A DNA stretch of 64,000 nucleotides from Schistocerca nitens (taxonomy: Eukaryota > Arthropoda > Insecta > Orthoptera > Acrididae), in contig NC_064618.1 of assembly GCF_023898315.1 (NCBI RefSeq), positions 185,805,548 through 185,869,547 of the forward strand, written 5' to 3'. Below are positions 10,667-22,140 of this stretch, piece by piece. Positions within the stretch are counted from its first letter, which is position 1. Each line of letters begins with the position of its first letter. The notes below the pieces were generated by a model. The model worked only from the letters and a program-made list of their open reading frames with translations. It did no database searches and was not told the DNA's origin. The position numbers were made by a program, and so were the translations under genes.

Positions 10667-11732
10667 GGGGCTCCGAAAAGGCTCAAAATCATGAAAAGTT
10701 CAATTTTTACTTTTTTGCGTTTTCTGAATCTGCAGACTATTACCTTTTAATAGATATATAATTTATTCAATTCCGAAGACTACAACTATTTTTAAATTTT
10801 TTTTTGAAATGTGTTCTACATGGGCGTGACCCACTGTGGCGCTGTTAAACTGCTGTCAAATGGTGTTATTATTAACGTCCGTGTTCATCAGGTACATTTT
10901 AGTGATGTGAGATAAAGTATAAAACCTATTTTCTGAGACTTAGCAGCACCTGAACTGTTGAAAAAGTGTATTCACGGAAAAATTCAAAACCCCAATGAAA
11001 GTGTAAATAGTGTTATATGGTCGAGAATCCCCAAGACTGTATTTGTTGGAATAGAAACACTTCACTTTGGTGTGTATGATGCTGTTGCGACTTTCAATGA
11101 TGGCAACATTGTAAGGTGCAAGGTATTTAGAAATATGGGAATGAAGATAGGTTCTAACATGGTACGAGCGATGCTTGCTGTAGACAAGGAACGCCTTCGA
11201 GCTGCAGACAGGGCTGTAAAGAGTCTAGAAATACAAGCAAGAGTAAACAGGAGGAGGAACAAGAGGAAGCTGGAGGAGGAGTTTGAAGAGGATGAAGATA
11301 ATCCATCCTATGGACCTGGAATGCACTAAAAAGTTAATCCATTCTTTGTCGCCCGATTCCCAAAACTTTTATTTTCTCATACTAATTACACGTTTTCTAA
11401 GGATCTTCCAAACATATTTGTTTCAAACTTTCAGTAAATGTTACACAGTACCTTCTGCATAATTTAACACAGCCTTTTTCCAAAAAACTGTACATTTTTG
11501 AATATATAAATAAAAAATTGCAAAAAAAAATGTGAATTTTCACTACAATTGAAAAAAAATCATCTTTAATAACTGAACTAAAATTTTGTAAAATCCCTGT
11601 GTTAAGTTGTAGCCCATATTCCAATAAATAATCTGTAACAAGTTCAACTTCCTACCTCAAATACTTTGTGAGGAAAGATGTAATTTATAAGCGTTATTTT
11701 AACATTGCAAGTATAGGGCGTTCCGGAGCCCC
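10667..11732 (+). mobile_element. TTAA-flanked DNA transposon with transposase tail
   Basis: The element begins GGGGCTCCGAAA and ends with the inverted form TTCCGGAGCCCC. It is flanked on both sides by TTAA (10663-10666 and 11733-11736), the expected 4-bp target-site duplication. It holds one coding segment (10937-11329) equal to the C-terminal end of a transposase. The rest of the gene is missing, so this is an internally deleted, non-autonomous copy. TTAA duplications are typical of Kolobok and piggyBac superfamilies and not of Mutator, which makes 9-bp duplications. Confidence 0.85.
10937..11329 (+). pseudogene. Transposase C-terminal fragment (Mutator-like domain family)
   Basis: This open segment of about 130 codons matches the tail of a large invertebrate transposase family that I know under the Pfam name Mutator-like transposase domain. 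Hallmarks visible are KCIHGKIQNPNESVNSVIW, FGVYDAVATFNDGN, an R/K-rich helix with RRRNKRKLEEEFEE, and the terminal NPSYGPGMH. No Met begins it: similarity extends about seven codons upstream of the TTG at 10958, to 10937, then stops abruptly, marking an internal deletion junction. The catalytic residues lie in the missing part. The reading frame is uninterrupted, so the copy is young or recently derived from an intact source. Confidence 0.8.
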
Positions 11733-11736
11733 TTAA

Positions 11737-13309
11737 AGAAGTCTGGTCCCATGCTGCCAATCATCATCGGAAAACTGTTACAGGACTGAAATAGTATCCG
11801 CGTTGTTTATGAATGAATATTTCAAGCTGTAGCAGAAGAACCTCTGACACTGTGTAATGGGAGATCTCTGTGTAGAATACACCTACGAGACACCGGGGGC
11901 CGTGGCTCCTGCACAGAATGAATGCCGGCCGCTTTCCTTTTAGTATACCGGGAAGGCAGTTGGTGGATGGAAACACGGCTGGACAGGAACGCGGGCCCAG
12001 TAGCGTCATTTTCTTGATGTGGGAGGAACTATTGCTTGGATGATTAAGTGGAAGTTCTCAGCTCAAGTCATTCCCGACGCTCTACGTTACGTGACTGCTC
12101 GTTCACGGTCGCTGCCAAGAATGTGCTTTGCACTATTGCATGGTGGATTTGTGCCGCCGTAACTGAAACTGGTGAGCACATGTCTCAAGAAAAATCTTGT
12201 GACTGGGTTCAGACTAGTGTGTTTTCGTAATACCTCTGGTTGTGCTCTAACTCATTTGCTACATGCTAGTCTCCTTACCCAGTGAAATAGAGTATACATT
12301 TGAACGCTGGCAACCAATTAGTTGTTACGTTTATTTGATCGTTTTGTGGCAATGCTCTAAGAGTCTCTGAATTTGTGTTCTGCTTCAGCTATCTTATAAT
12401 GGCAGTTGTACAGAACACTGGTAAAATTTTGTTGTTTGTTTTCCTTTCGGAATTCCGCGGTATCTGTTGTGAGCTGAGATTGCCGTTCTGATAACGTGTC
12501 TTATTTTTTTTTTCTAGTTTGCAGTAAGCATAGTGTTGCCCGATTCTTTGTCTGTAGTAGACTGGGTCTTAGTGTTGCCTGATTCTTTGTATTAGACTGC
12601 GTCCCATTATCAGTTGGACTAGCACTGTAAACACTACGGAAACATTCAGCTTCTTTGTACGGAAACCAGTTCATTCACCAATTTGGTTCACGTATTTATT
12701 ATTATTAAATTTTCTCACAGCGTGACAGATGTATGTCCTGTTAAGTATATGAGACAAGTGTCTAAAAATTTCTTACAATAAATTAGGAGCAATGATTTCC
12801 TAGGCTTAACTCCTATCTGGTTAATTAAGTCTTATGTAAACTCACACAGTGAATATTCGGTAAAACCTATTTGCGCCAAAATGCGCTAGATATACTCAAT
12901 AACATTTTTGTTTCAGCTGAAACCTTTAATTCCAAATTGAGATAAAAGCAGTAATAAATGAAATCTATACATTGGTCTGGAGATTCAATTTTTGTTAACA
13001 ACGGTTATTATTGCACGAAATTTCCTTTCAAGAAAAATAAAAAAACGAGAGAATCTGGGAAATCAATGTGTCTTCATCTGAGAAAAAAATATTCTTCTCT
13101 GGGTAACCAGCAACTGCCACTTCCATGACTATGTCTTTGCTATCCAGGACCATGTCAAGCTATTTGTTTTTTCGTGTTGGGTGTCTCTTTCATTTATATT
13201 ATAATTTGGTGATTTCATTTGTCTGTCATGTTTATCTCCTAACCATTTTCAAAAAATATTCGTTTGAATACCAGTAGCTCACTTTCATACTTGTCCTCAC
13301 TGAAAGGAA
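11737..13309. other. No recognisable element; one short duplication
   Basis: No gene is recognised. At about 12530-12606 a block TAGTGTTGCC then GATTCTTTGT is duplicated with a period near 42 bp. The remainder is AT-rich with no clear structure. Confidence 0.45.
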
Positions 13310-14045
13310 TGTAATTCAACCAGTGTAATATTTGTGAGAAACTGCTTTTCTTGTGAGTAAAGGTCTGGTTTGAATCCTTGTGTGCGGCTGTCCTAGCGGG
13401 TTTCTTATACATGAAAAATTTATGTGGGTATTTTGTGTCTGTAAGTTGTGATGCGCAAGTTTTCTATTCAATGTATAATAAGCTATATTCACAGGAGTCT
13501 TATAAAAACGAGCCGTTTGGAGGATCATATAATCTTTGACGGTCTGCAAATGTGTTGTTGTCTTCGGTTGGGGGGGGGGGGGGACTATAATTTTGCATTC
13601 GGTGAGTATTTTTGATACAGCCACCGATTTAAATCTCCCTGTCTTCTTCCTCGTTCCTTAAATTGGCCTTACATTTTATTAGTAGCGCCTTAAATATGTG
13701 TTGCAGAGAATATCCTTTTCCTTCAAAAAACAATGTAGAAGATTGACCTCTAGACAGATGCCACCAGCAGTGGTATCTGCTGTGCGACTCGAAGTTCTCA
13801 AAACACCAATCCACCTTAAAGTATGGTGGAAGCTATTTTCATGTAAATATAAGTCTGCATGAGTTGGCTTCTGATAAACTGCTTCTATCAAACTGCCATT
13901 ATTTTTGCAAAGAATTGAAACATCCAATAATAGAACACTTCCCTTCTTTACGATCTAGATTGGTAACTGAAAGTACCTGCGGATGAAATTTACATGATTC
14001 AAAAATTCCTATAATTTACCCTCACCATTGAAACACACTGCACAC
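13310..14045 (-). pseudogene. Penelope-like element reverse transcriptase/linker remnant
   Basis: Penelope-like elements encode a reverse transcriptase followed, in most lineages, by a GIY-YIG endonuclease. On the minus strand, 13927-13679 contains DVSILCKNNGSLIEAVYQKP then THADLYLHENSFHH. This is the conserved region after the catalytic palm in which YRKPTHTDRYLHALSHHHP-like strings are typical. Upstream in another frame is the FLNHVNFIRRYFQLP block that precedes it. Downstream, 13624-13316 contains TVKDYM and an RFYKTP stretch at the position of the linker leading to GIY-YIG. No intact catalytic YADD or GIY-YIG motif is visible. Several frameshifts occur, and a run of 14 G lies at 13570-13583. 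The copy is dead. Confidence 0.7.
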
Positions 14046-14235
14046 ATCTTACATAACTATTTCCAGATTACAGTGGGTTTCTAACTATCACATTTCAGCC
14101 CCCCTTTTGCTCGTTGTACTCTGTAGATACTGGCCACCAATGGCGACATATAGCGAACATAGGCAATGTCAGAACATGTTTAAACAAACGTAAACGTTTT
14201 GCCAACAACTATTATAAACTATTATAATGACACCT

Positions 14236-14524
14236 TGGTGGATGACGTCCGCAGCTCGTGGTCTCATGGTTGCGTTCTCGCTCCCCGTTCATGGGGTCCA
14301 GGGTTCGATTCCCGGCGGGGTCAGGGATTTTCACCTGCCTCGAGATGACTGGGTGTTTGTGTTGTCCTCATCGTTTCTTCATCAGTCATGAAAGTGGTGA
14401 GCTTGGACTGAGCAAAGGTAGGGAATTTGTACGGGCACTGATGCACTGATAACAGCGCAGTAGAGCGCCCCACCAAACCAAACATCATCACAATCATCAT
14501 CATCATCATCATCATGGTGGATGA
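14236..14524 (+). mobile_element. tRNA-derived SINE, family C, with CAT tail and TSDs
   Basis: The SINE body is 14246-14514. It carries a perfect B box GGTTCGATTCC at 14302-14312 and an A-box-like GTGGTCTCATGG upstream. The body contains GATTTTCACCTGCCTCGAGA and ends in a CAT-repeat tail. A 10-bp target-site duplication TGGTGGATGA lies at 14236-14245 and 14515-14524. The tail and duplication identify it as a retrotransposed copy rather than a tRNA gene. Confidence 0.9.
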
Positions 14525-14670
14525 GGCAAACCACATACTAGCTAAGATATCAGAACATATCTGAACGGTGATTTATTTAACTGGCGATTCATCAAGAACA
14601 TTGACACATTAAATCACACTAGGTGAGCGTCGAAGTAGTTGCCATAAAGTAACTGATGGAAATTACCTTT

Positions 14671-14937
14671 AACAAATGTGAATTTATTCCTAAAGGCTTT
14701 TTCAAAACATTTAAAATTACAAGCAGAAAAGCACACACGAAATATCAAGTCACAATTTAACAAATGTGAATTTTATTGCTAAAAGCCCTTTCAAAACAGA
14801 TTTAAAATTATAAGCAGAATAGCACACTCGAAATTTCAAGTCACAATTTAACAAATGTGAATTTTATTCCAAAAGCCTTTTCAAAACAGATTTAAAATTA
14901 TAAGCAGAAAAGCACCCTCGATATATCAAGTTACAGT
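14671..14937. repeat. Tandem repeat, three units of about 90 bp
   Basis: Units begin with AACAAATGTGAATTT at 14671, 14759 and 14850, giving periods of 88 and 91. Each contains CTTTTTCAAAAC-like, TTAAAATTAYAAGCAGAA and AGCAC blocks. The second and third units are closer to each other than to the first. Confidence 0.9.
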
Positions 14938-16680
14938 TTTACTTAGAGGCGAGAACAATACTAACAGTAGGAGCCTTTGGGCTGAGAAGCTTGCCTGTTC
15001 CGTCTCAACACGGCCGTAGTCATGACCGCTCACAACAACCTCTGAAAGAGTACTCTGGTGCAAATCTGCGACACACCAGATTACTTTAAACAAAAATTTT
15101 AACAGCTCATACAAACATGTAAACTATGCAACCCGTATGAGGAATGGAAATGGTACAGCCCTCAAATTATTTGCCACCGAAAGTGCAATTTTTTAAAGGG
15201 ACTCTTACGGTGGAAGGGTGACAAGCTTATAACCTAAAATAACTATTTCAATAAAACCCAAAAAATGAAGACTTACACAAAATGTACAAGATGCCCTACA
15301 TTACACATATACCATCTCGCAAGATGATAAGCAAGATAGAAACATACTTCAAGAATTCGGCCTTGAAGCAATAAATTCGTCAACACCGAATCCGATAACC
15401 ATGACAGAGGCAGCTATTAACGTCTGGCAGATTGACAGGGGGGGGGGGGGGTTATTAAACAACCCCAACCACAGATTGCTCTAAACCTCCCCAATTCCAC
15501 AAGGGAAAAAACGGACCACCCAATTCACAGTAACCACCTTCCCGCGGGTGGGCAAACGGAGAAGAATGTTGGGACGACCCCAAAACAAAGCGGCTGGTGA
15601 CCTCACCAAGAAAACAAGTAGAATTTAACAAGTAAATGAAACAACATATCTCCAATCACTTAACTTCTAATAAACTGCGATTTCTGGAGAAGACCTGGCG
15701 CAGCACACCCAACGCTCTCCAGAACCGTCCGCTGCCAGCCGCTTCAACGGAGGCAGGAAGGCGCGCCGATCTCCCGCCGCACGGTGTCGCAGCTCGCCCC
15801 GGCCATCCCGATGTCGTAGTTTCACTCCTGTTGCGCTCTTGTGAACCGCGAAGCTACTACCGCTTTCTCTACCTGCCCACTGGACTCATTTGGGACCTCA
15901 CATGTGCCGACGCTCAAGGCGGACAAGTCATCTCGTGTCTCAGTGCGCGACCTACCAAGCGACCGATCCAACCGCCAATGACCGTTGCCCGAGCAACTCG
16001 AGCAGACTGGCGGCCTAACGCGCAGACTCAGATGCAGGAACTCCGCCCCGACCGGGCGACCACTAGCCGAGTTACTGGCGGAGTGGCAAGGTTCTCATTT
16101 TCTGGCTTTTAGGTTTGATCCAAACGACAGACATACTAGCACTCCAACGACAGACAGACACTAACTGCAGCACAAATGCAAAAGAGAGACGGACCAGCAA
16201 CTGGTGACGCGAGACTGACCTAGCCTCACTCCGATTGACCGACCGACTAGACTCGCCGAGACTGACCCTGGCGAGCTTATAGCGCCCCTTAAATGCAGGT
16301 AAACGGGCAATTTTTCCCCTTTCCCACCAGAGGGAGACACCAAAGCTGCGACTGCCACAGCGGCGCTACCGCCAGAACTGGAAGACGACTGCTTTACACT
16401 ACGGGCTGCGGTGCGCTCTTCAAGACAGCAATATTTACTACGGCTCAATATCTCAGCGATATAAGTTTGGAAATACGGTCCACAGGTTTCTTTAATCGAG
16501 TCATTTATCCATGAAATGTTTGTTGATTCCACATGTGACCGAGAAACGTGTGGTCCTCTATGCTTTCAGACAGAAAATGTATTCTACTGACTGGCACCCT
16601 AAAGATGTTGCACCACGGCTTTCCCTAGCCTAGTGCAAGGGATCGGTGACAGATTCAGCAGACAGATATCAGGGACAGAC
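14938..16680. other. Spacer with GC-rich block, unclassified repeat candidate
   Basis: The first half is AT-rich. A G14 run is at 15438-15451. From about 15680 to 16300 the sequence becomes clearly GC-rich and opens a 158-codon plus-strand frame (15636-16112) with Arg, Pro and Ala-rich content. I do not recognise that protein. No splice, promoter or family evidence supports it as a gene. The arrangement (tandem repeat, then GC-rich block) parallels 43920-45660, so it may be the non-coding part of an LTR or other element. Confidence 0.4.
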
Positions 16681-17648
16681 GAGAAAGAAGCCTTTTGCGC
16701 TAAAAGCCATCTTCAGATTAAGCTGATACTGTCGAAGTAGTCATCCAGGTCCGCGCTGAAATGTGAAGTTGTGACACAGTCGCAGCACACTTTTGCTGCA
16801 GCATCGCTGACATAGTGGAAGGATCACGTCACTCAGGTGGATTCACTAACGACTATTCGTCGCGACACGATTCTGCTGGAGTGAAGCGCTGCCCTTTGAG
16901 GAGCAGTAACAGATGAAGCTAATGTAAGTACTGCCCATTTTAGATAAACAGCATCAGTCCCCACCAGAAGGCAACTACTAGTAAAAGTTCAGATCAACTT
17001 CCAAAAGCGGGTCATCGAACTTTTGTCGCTCTACACTGTTTGCTATCTCTGATTCTGCTGTCCACGCTGACTTGCTGCCTTCCAGCCAGCGGGCCACCAG
17101 CTGGGGCATTTCTGTGCACTGCCGGCTGTCTACGGTGGGAATCCCCAGTTCGTGCCTGGACCACATAGCCACTCAGCCGTCACAGCCTCTTCAGGAACAC
17201 TGCTGCTGTACACCTCCCTGGGTGGGCAAGCTTTGTTGCTGCAGGCCATCGCCATGTGCAGGTACGCTTCATTTCTGTGAGTGGCTACTATCCAAACTGG
17301 GGTCCACTGATTGGCTCTGCACTCTCCAGTGCGACCCGTATTGAGCTGTGTATCAGTGCCGATCAGCATGGCTGCCTTTTCTGACCTTAGCCTACCACCT
17401 TACCTCGGAGGTTGACTGAGTGACACACCATTGGATTGCTGATCAAGTACTCTTGCCTTCCCTGCCATCAGCTGGAGGAGGTCTACACTGCACCTGGTCT
17501 TAAATAGGAGGATCCTTCTGACCTAAACATGCTTTATCAACTGAAACGCTACTGCTCTTTGGAAGAAGCTGGCTGCTGCCTAGCATTAGCCCCCCTGAAG
17601 TACTTGGATATGGAATTAATGAATATATTAAATTTTTCATATCATGAT
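16681..17648. other. No recognisable gene; possible diverged repeat
   Basis: A segment near 16928-16972 (CATTTTAGATAAACAGCATC) weakly resembles 27895-27945 (TATTTTAGACAAGCAGCGTC), suggesting a shared diverged repeat. Nothing else is recognised. Confidence 0.35.
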
Positions 17649-17760
17649 TGGAAATAGGACACACAGCTGATAGCTACCATCCCACTGCTGCAACCTCAAC
17701 TAGTGTGGAGAGCTGAAGGCCTTCGTGACCACTAGCTACTTTGCTCCATTACACACTGTG
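17649..17760. repeat. 112-bp dispersed repeat, copy 1
   Basis: This copy begins TGGAAATAGGACACACAGC and ends ACTACACACTGTG-like. It matches 18995-19106 over the same length with only a few substitutions. Sequences flanking the two copies differ completely, so the boundaries are sharp. Confidence 0.85.
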
Positions 17761-18994
17761 GGGGTCATTCACCCCTCCCTCCAGTATCAGAAGCATTCCG
17801 GTCACTACCACATCAAGACACAGTAGACTGAGTGCAGTCATCTTTCTTCTTCCTGCAAGCATGTCTGGTCTCCTCTCGGACGTTCGACTCTGTTTTCATA
17901 TTCAATTGGTGGCAAGTGACCTCAGGTAGTGTCCTGAGTATATCAGAAAGGAATACTAATTTGCACCAAGTTACTATAGTCAAAGCAACTCATTATGACC
18001 AAGTGGTAGGGGTCGTAATTGATGATTGAGGTATAGAGATCCGCTGTTGCAGATGCCTACGTTGTTTGTACATTGTTTTTCTATATTTCTGTGTAATCGA
18101 CAGAAGGGCCCCAACGTCAGAGTCAGATAATGTGGTGCATTCTTTGGTGAATACTGAAAGTCGATAATACACAAATGTATAAACAGTTGGCTGCTGTAAA
18201 AGACTACAGTTTGACTGCTTCCTCATTAGGTTAGCTACTGTTTGCTTGGTTAGTCTCTTACTGCGAGAAAGAACGGAGGGTGTTGAAGCACTTGTAGGCG
18301 ACCTGTTGTTAGCAGCACAGTAGATGATCAAATTGGGGCAAAGACATACATTATGTATCATAAACACATAATATGTAAAATGAATACATTTTAGCAACTA
18401 AAATAGGAATTGTGCAACGATACAAGAAGCAGAATTGGCTCCAGATTATTTCGTGAATTATTAAATGGGATATGTAGAGACATAATGAGTCAGTATAAAA
18501 CTTTGTCTGTAAGGGAATAAAGATTGATGACAGCATCTATAAGTTGATGGGGAAAGAAGAAGTGATCAGAATTATTCTGTAGATGTGGAACCTAGGACAT
18601 TAGACTTGTTTGTGGATGTACTCCCACTCGATAAGTTCAGTGTGCTGTAAGGACCCCCAAAGGAGCGGGTTCGAGCAAATCAGGGGGCCGCAGATCCCGA
18701 ATGGGTAGAGACACTAACAAAAGCGCTGGATACAAGGAGCGTCTTCTCCACTAACATGGGCTGTTATCGGTACGAACGTTTACATGTCATTCAGAGGCAG
18801 TGTGGCTAAACGTAGCATAAAAAATTAGGAGTGGTCGGACGATGAGAGCAAGATTGTAGAAGTAAAACGCAACATGATCAAACAGAATATGAAAACTCCA
18901 TATCACTGGATGACGTTTCAGTAACTTTCGATTGCATGAAGACGTATGCAGTAGCAAAGTGCTTCTTAACTGACATACCACACTGAGGCATGAA
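17761..18994. other. Sequence between the 112-bp repeats, unrecognised
   Basis: About 1.23 kb without recognised coding similarity. It may be the internal part of an element bounded by the 112-bp repeats, but no reverse transcriptase, transposase or primer-binding site is visible. Confidence 0.4.
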
Positions 18995-19106
18995 TGGAAA
19001 TAGGACACACAGCTGATAGCTACCATCCCACTGCTGCAACGTCAACTAGTGTGGAGAGATGAAGGGCTTCGTGACCACTAGCAACCTTGCTCCACTACAC
19101 ACTGTG
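18995..19106. repeat. 112-bp dispersed repeat, copy 2
   Basis: This is a direct-orientation partner of 17649-17760 and the same length. Confidence 0.85.
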
Positions 19107-20490
19107 CTCCTGTCTAGAGCCTGTGTATCGTGCACAGTGACAGAGGGTCTGAAGCGGGTTCAGTCGAGTAAGTAGTTCTAATTTTCACCTGCTAGAGGAC
19201 AAACGTGCACAGAAACATTCAAGCAACAGGTCAAGTGAATCGCTTTGTGAATTTTTTTGTCTATTGCTTGAAGGCTCTTTTGTTTATTTATGTCTGTACA
19301 GTTTTGTACACGCTTTTAGTAGTGCGTTGTGGTGTAAAGTAAACTAGTGTGAGAAAGCTTTAAGACAGTGTGAATGCAGACGACGTGGAATTTTGCACCA
19401 TAATGTGCTGAGTACGTTTATGGTGAAAGAAAAGCTTATTCGAGTGCAAATGAAATTAGTTAATAACGTAAATAATAAATAAAATATCAGAATGTCAAAT
19501 ATTTTTTTCGGGAAAAAGTACAGTTAGAATGTGTGTTATTTGTTGATTGGTTAGTCATGGAAAGCGCGGACTAACGCGGGAGAGTAATGTTTTTCTAATG
19601 GCATTAAAGAAAACTGACCAATCTAAACGGAGTATGATTCTCGCGTCTTTTCTTTTCTAGATATAGAATGCATACAGCAGTGGAGTTGGAGCACAGCCTT
19701 TCAATGGTACGGTCGTGTGTAGTATGAGCTCCGAAGGAAGTTATAATTTGCCTGTTTTAGTTGTGCTACATGTTAAAAAGTATTTCAGAATGTACGGATT
19801 GTTTAAGTATTTTTGTGTATGAGCAAATCCAGTTATTCCACGTGGCATATTGAGGAGACTGGTGATTAAGAACTTGAGTGCACTAGACGCCGATAAACTT
19901 AATAGTATGGCGAGTATTTTCATTTAAGAAGAATCCGTGATTAGTAGCTGTTCAGATTTCGGGAAATATGTTACCATGAACTTTGTTAACGTGAATTAAA
20001 GGGTTCGTACATGACTATGTTAAGATTAGCACGGGCTCGACAATGAACGCATACCTTATCAAAGTTCAGAATATCCCGAAGTTTTGCTAGTATTTCCTAC
20101 ATTCATTCAAAATTAAAACCTTTTCACTATTCGTGGAATAGTTACGTTGTATGCAGTGCGGTACGAGTTGCAGTACGGTAGGTTTCTGCAAGGCTTTCCT
20201 ACCGGCGATCTGTTGCACAGATTTCATAGGTAATGCACGAAAGGAACCACGTCACCGCGAGATCATAGGGAGCATAGGCGAACGATGCTGGAGACCCAAA
20301 GGTTAGATTTTATGTTTACACATCATGTACAGATCCATATTCAGCAATGCATGGTGGAGCTCAGTGCGACACTGTGCCAGATAGAGGAAGCTGTTTCCAT
20401 TGATGCACAGATGTAAGGTGTTATGAAGCACGCTCCATGGTGCACACAAATTCGTAAAGGCTTAATGAACGTGACAAGAGGCTTCAAGGG
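19107..20490. other. No recognisable feature
   Basis: AT-rich spacer with no recognised element or coding similarity. Confidence 0.5.
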
Positions 20491-20499
20491 AATTTTCTT

Positions 20500-22140
20500 T
20501 GGGTGAACGTGGGAGAATGGCTCTCTGTAAACTTACTGATTCTGGTAGAACCACTGTCAGAAAGACTGGCACAGCATATAGGAAAGTTAACACAACCGTC
20601 GGTGAAATTAAAAATAGGGGTGGTAACATAAAGAGAGCAACGGGAACGCCACTGTTACATGCAGAGGACAGAGCGGATATGTGGAAAGAGTACACTGAAT
20701 TCATTTATGACGGGGAAGATTTTTCTGATGTGGTAGAAGAAGAAACAGGAGTCGATAAGGAAGAGATAGGGGATCCAGTATTATAATCAGAATTTAAAAG
20801 ACCTTTGGAGGACTTAAGGGAGAGGGGATGGATAACATTCCACCAGAATTTCTAAAATCACTCTGAGAATTGTCATGAAAAGGACATATCATCCGAATTT
20901 CGGAATAATATCATTACTCAAGTTTGAAGACCGCAGGAGCTGAGAAGTACGAGAATTTTCGCACACTTAGTCTACAGCTCACCCATCCAAACAGTTTGGC
21001 TTTAGGAAAGCTAAAGGCACCAGAGAGCCAATTATGACGTTGCGGTTGATAATGGAAGCAGGACTATAGAAAAATCAAGAGACTTTTATAGGATTTGCCA
21101 ACCTGGAAAAAGCTTTCGACAATGTAAAATGATGCAAGATGTTCGAAATTCTGAGAAAAATAGCAGTAAGCTAAAGGGAGAGACGAGCAATACACAATAT
21201 GTACAAGAGCCAAGACGGAATGATAAGAGTGAGCAGCCAAGAACGAAGCGCTTGAATTAAGAATGATGTAAAGCAGGGATGTAATCTTTCGACTCTACTG
21301 TTCAATCTGTACATCGAAGAAGCAATGATGGAAATAAAAATAGTTCAGGAGTTTAATTGAAATTCAAGATGAAATGATATAAATCATACGATTCACTGAT
21401 GACGTTACTATCCTGACTGAAAGTGAAGAAGAATTACATGATCTGCCGAATGAAATGATGTTTCTAATGAGCACAGAGTATGGATTGAGAGTAAATCGAA
21501 GAAAAACGAATCTAATGAAAAGTATCACAAAAGAGAGAATCTTAACAACAAGATTGTTGAACACAAAGTAGATGTAGTTAGGGAATTCTATTACCTAGGC
21601 AGCAAAATCACCAATGACAGTTGGACAAAGAGGACATACAGCAGACTAGAGGTGGCCAAAATGCATTCCTGAACAAGTGAAATCTCCTAGTATCAAACAC
21701 AGGCCTTCTGAGAATGTACCTTGGGAGCACATCATTCTATAGTAGTGGAAAAGGGAGTGTGGGAAAACCGGAACAGAATAAAGTTGAAGCATTTGAGATG
21801 TGGAGCTACAGACGAATGTTGAAAATTTGGTGAACTGATAGGGTAACGAATGAGAAAGTTGTTCACAGAACCGAAGACGAAAAGAATATGTGGAAAACAC
21901 TAAAAGGACAAGGGGCATGATAATAGGACATCTGTTAAGACATCAGGAAATAACTTCTATGGTACTAGAGGGAGCTGTAAAGGCCAAAAACTGTAGAGGA
22001 AGACGAAGATTGGAATACATCTAGGAAATAATGGAGGACATAGGTTGCCAGAGCTACTCTCAGATGTAAAGATTGGCACAGGAGAGGATTTCGTGGCAAG
22101 TTTAATCAAACCAGCCAGAAAACTGATGACAAAAAAGAAG
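20500..22140 (+). mobile_element. 5'-truncated LINE (family 2, RTE-like), heavily decayed
   Basis: RTE-type LINEs copy their RNA into DNA with an endonuclease plus reverse transcriptase protein. This copy begins within the linker before the reverse transcriptase. It reads EETGVDKEEIGDPVL, matching the intact-looking copy at 62436-63986. It then continues with many stops through FGFRKAKGT-like, KAFDNVKW-like, RQGCxLSxLLFNLYIEEA-like and C-terminal blocks, ending at AAACTGATGACAAAAAAG. Numerous frameshifts and deletions show it is old. The only open stretch is about 95 codons at 20499-20786. Confidence 0.85.

Noticed and set aside
14671..14937. Regular repeats resembling a CRISPR array
   Set aside because: Units are 90 bp tandem copies without unique spacers, and the context is a eukaryotic genome.
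16681..16716. Possible seventh hammerhead-like motif on the minus strand (CUGAAGAUGG then a U-rich/A-rich hairpin)
   Set aside because: Helix II is imperfect (CUUUU/AAAAG only) and the GAAA box and self-complementary helix III are missing.
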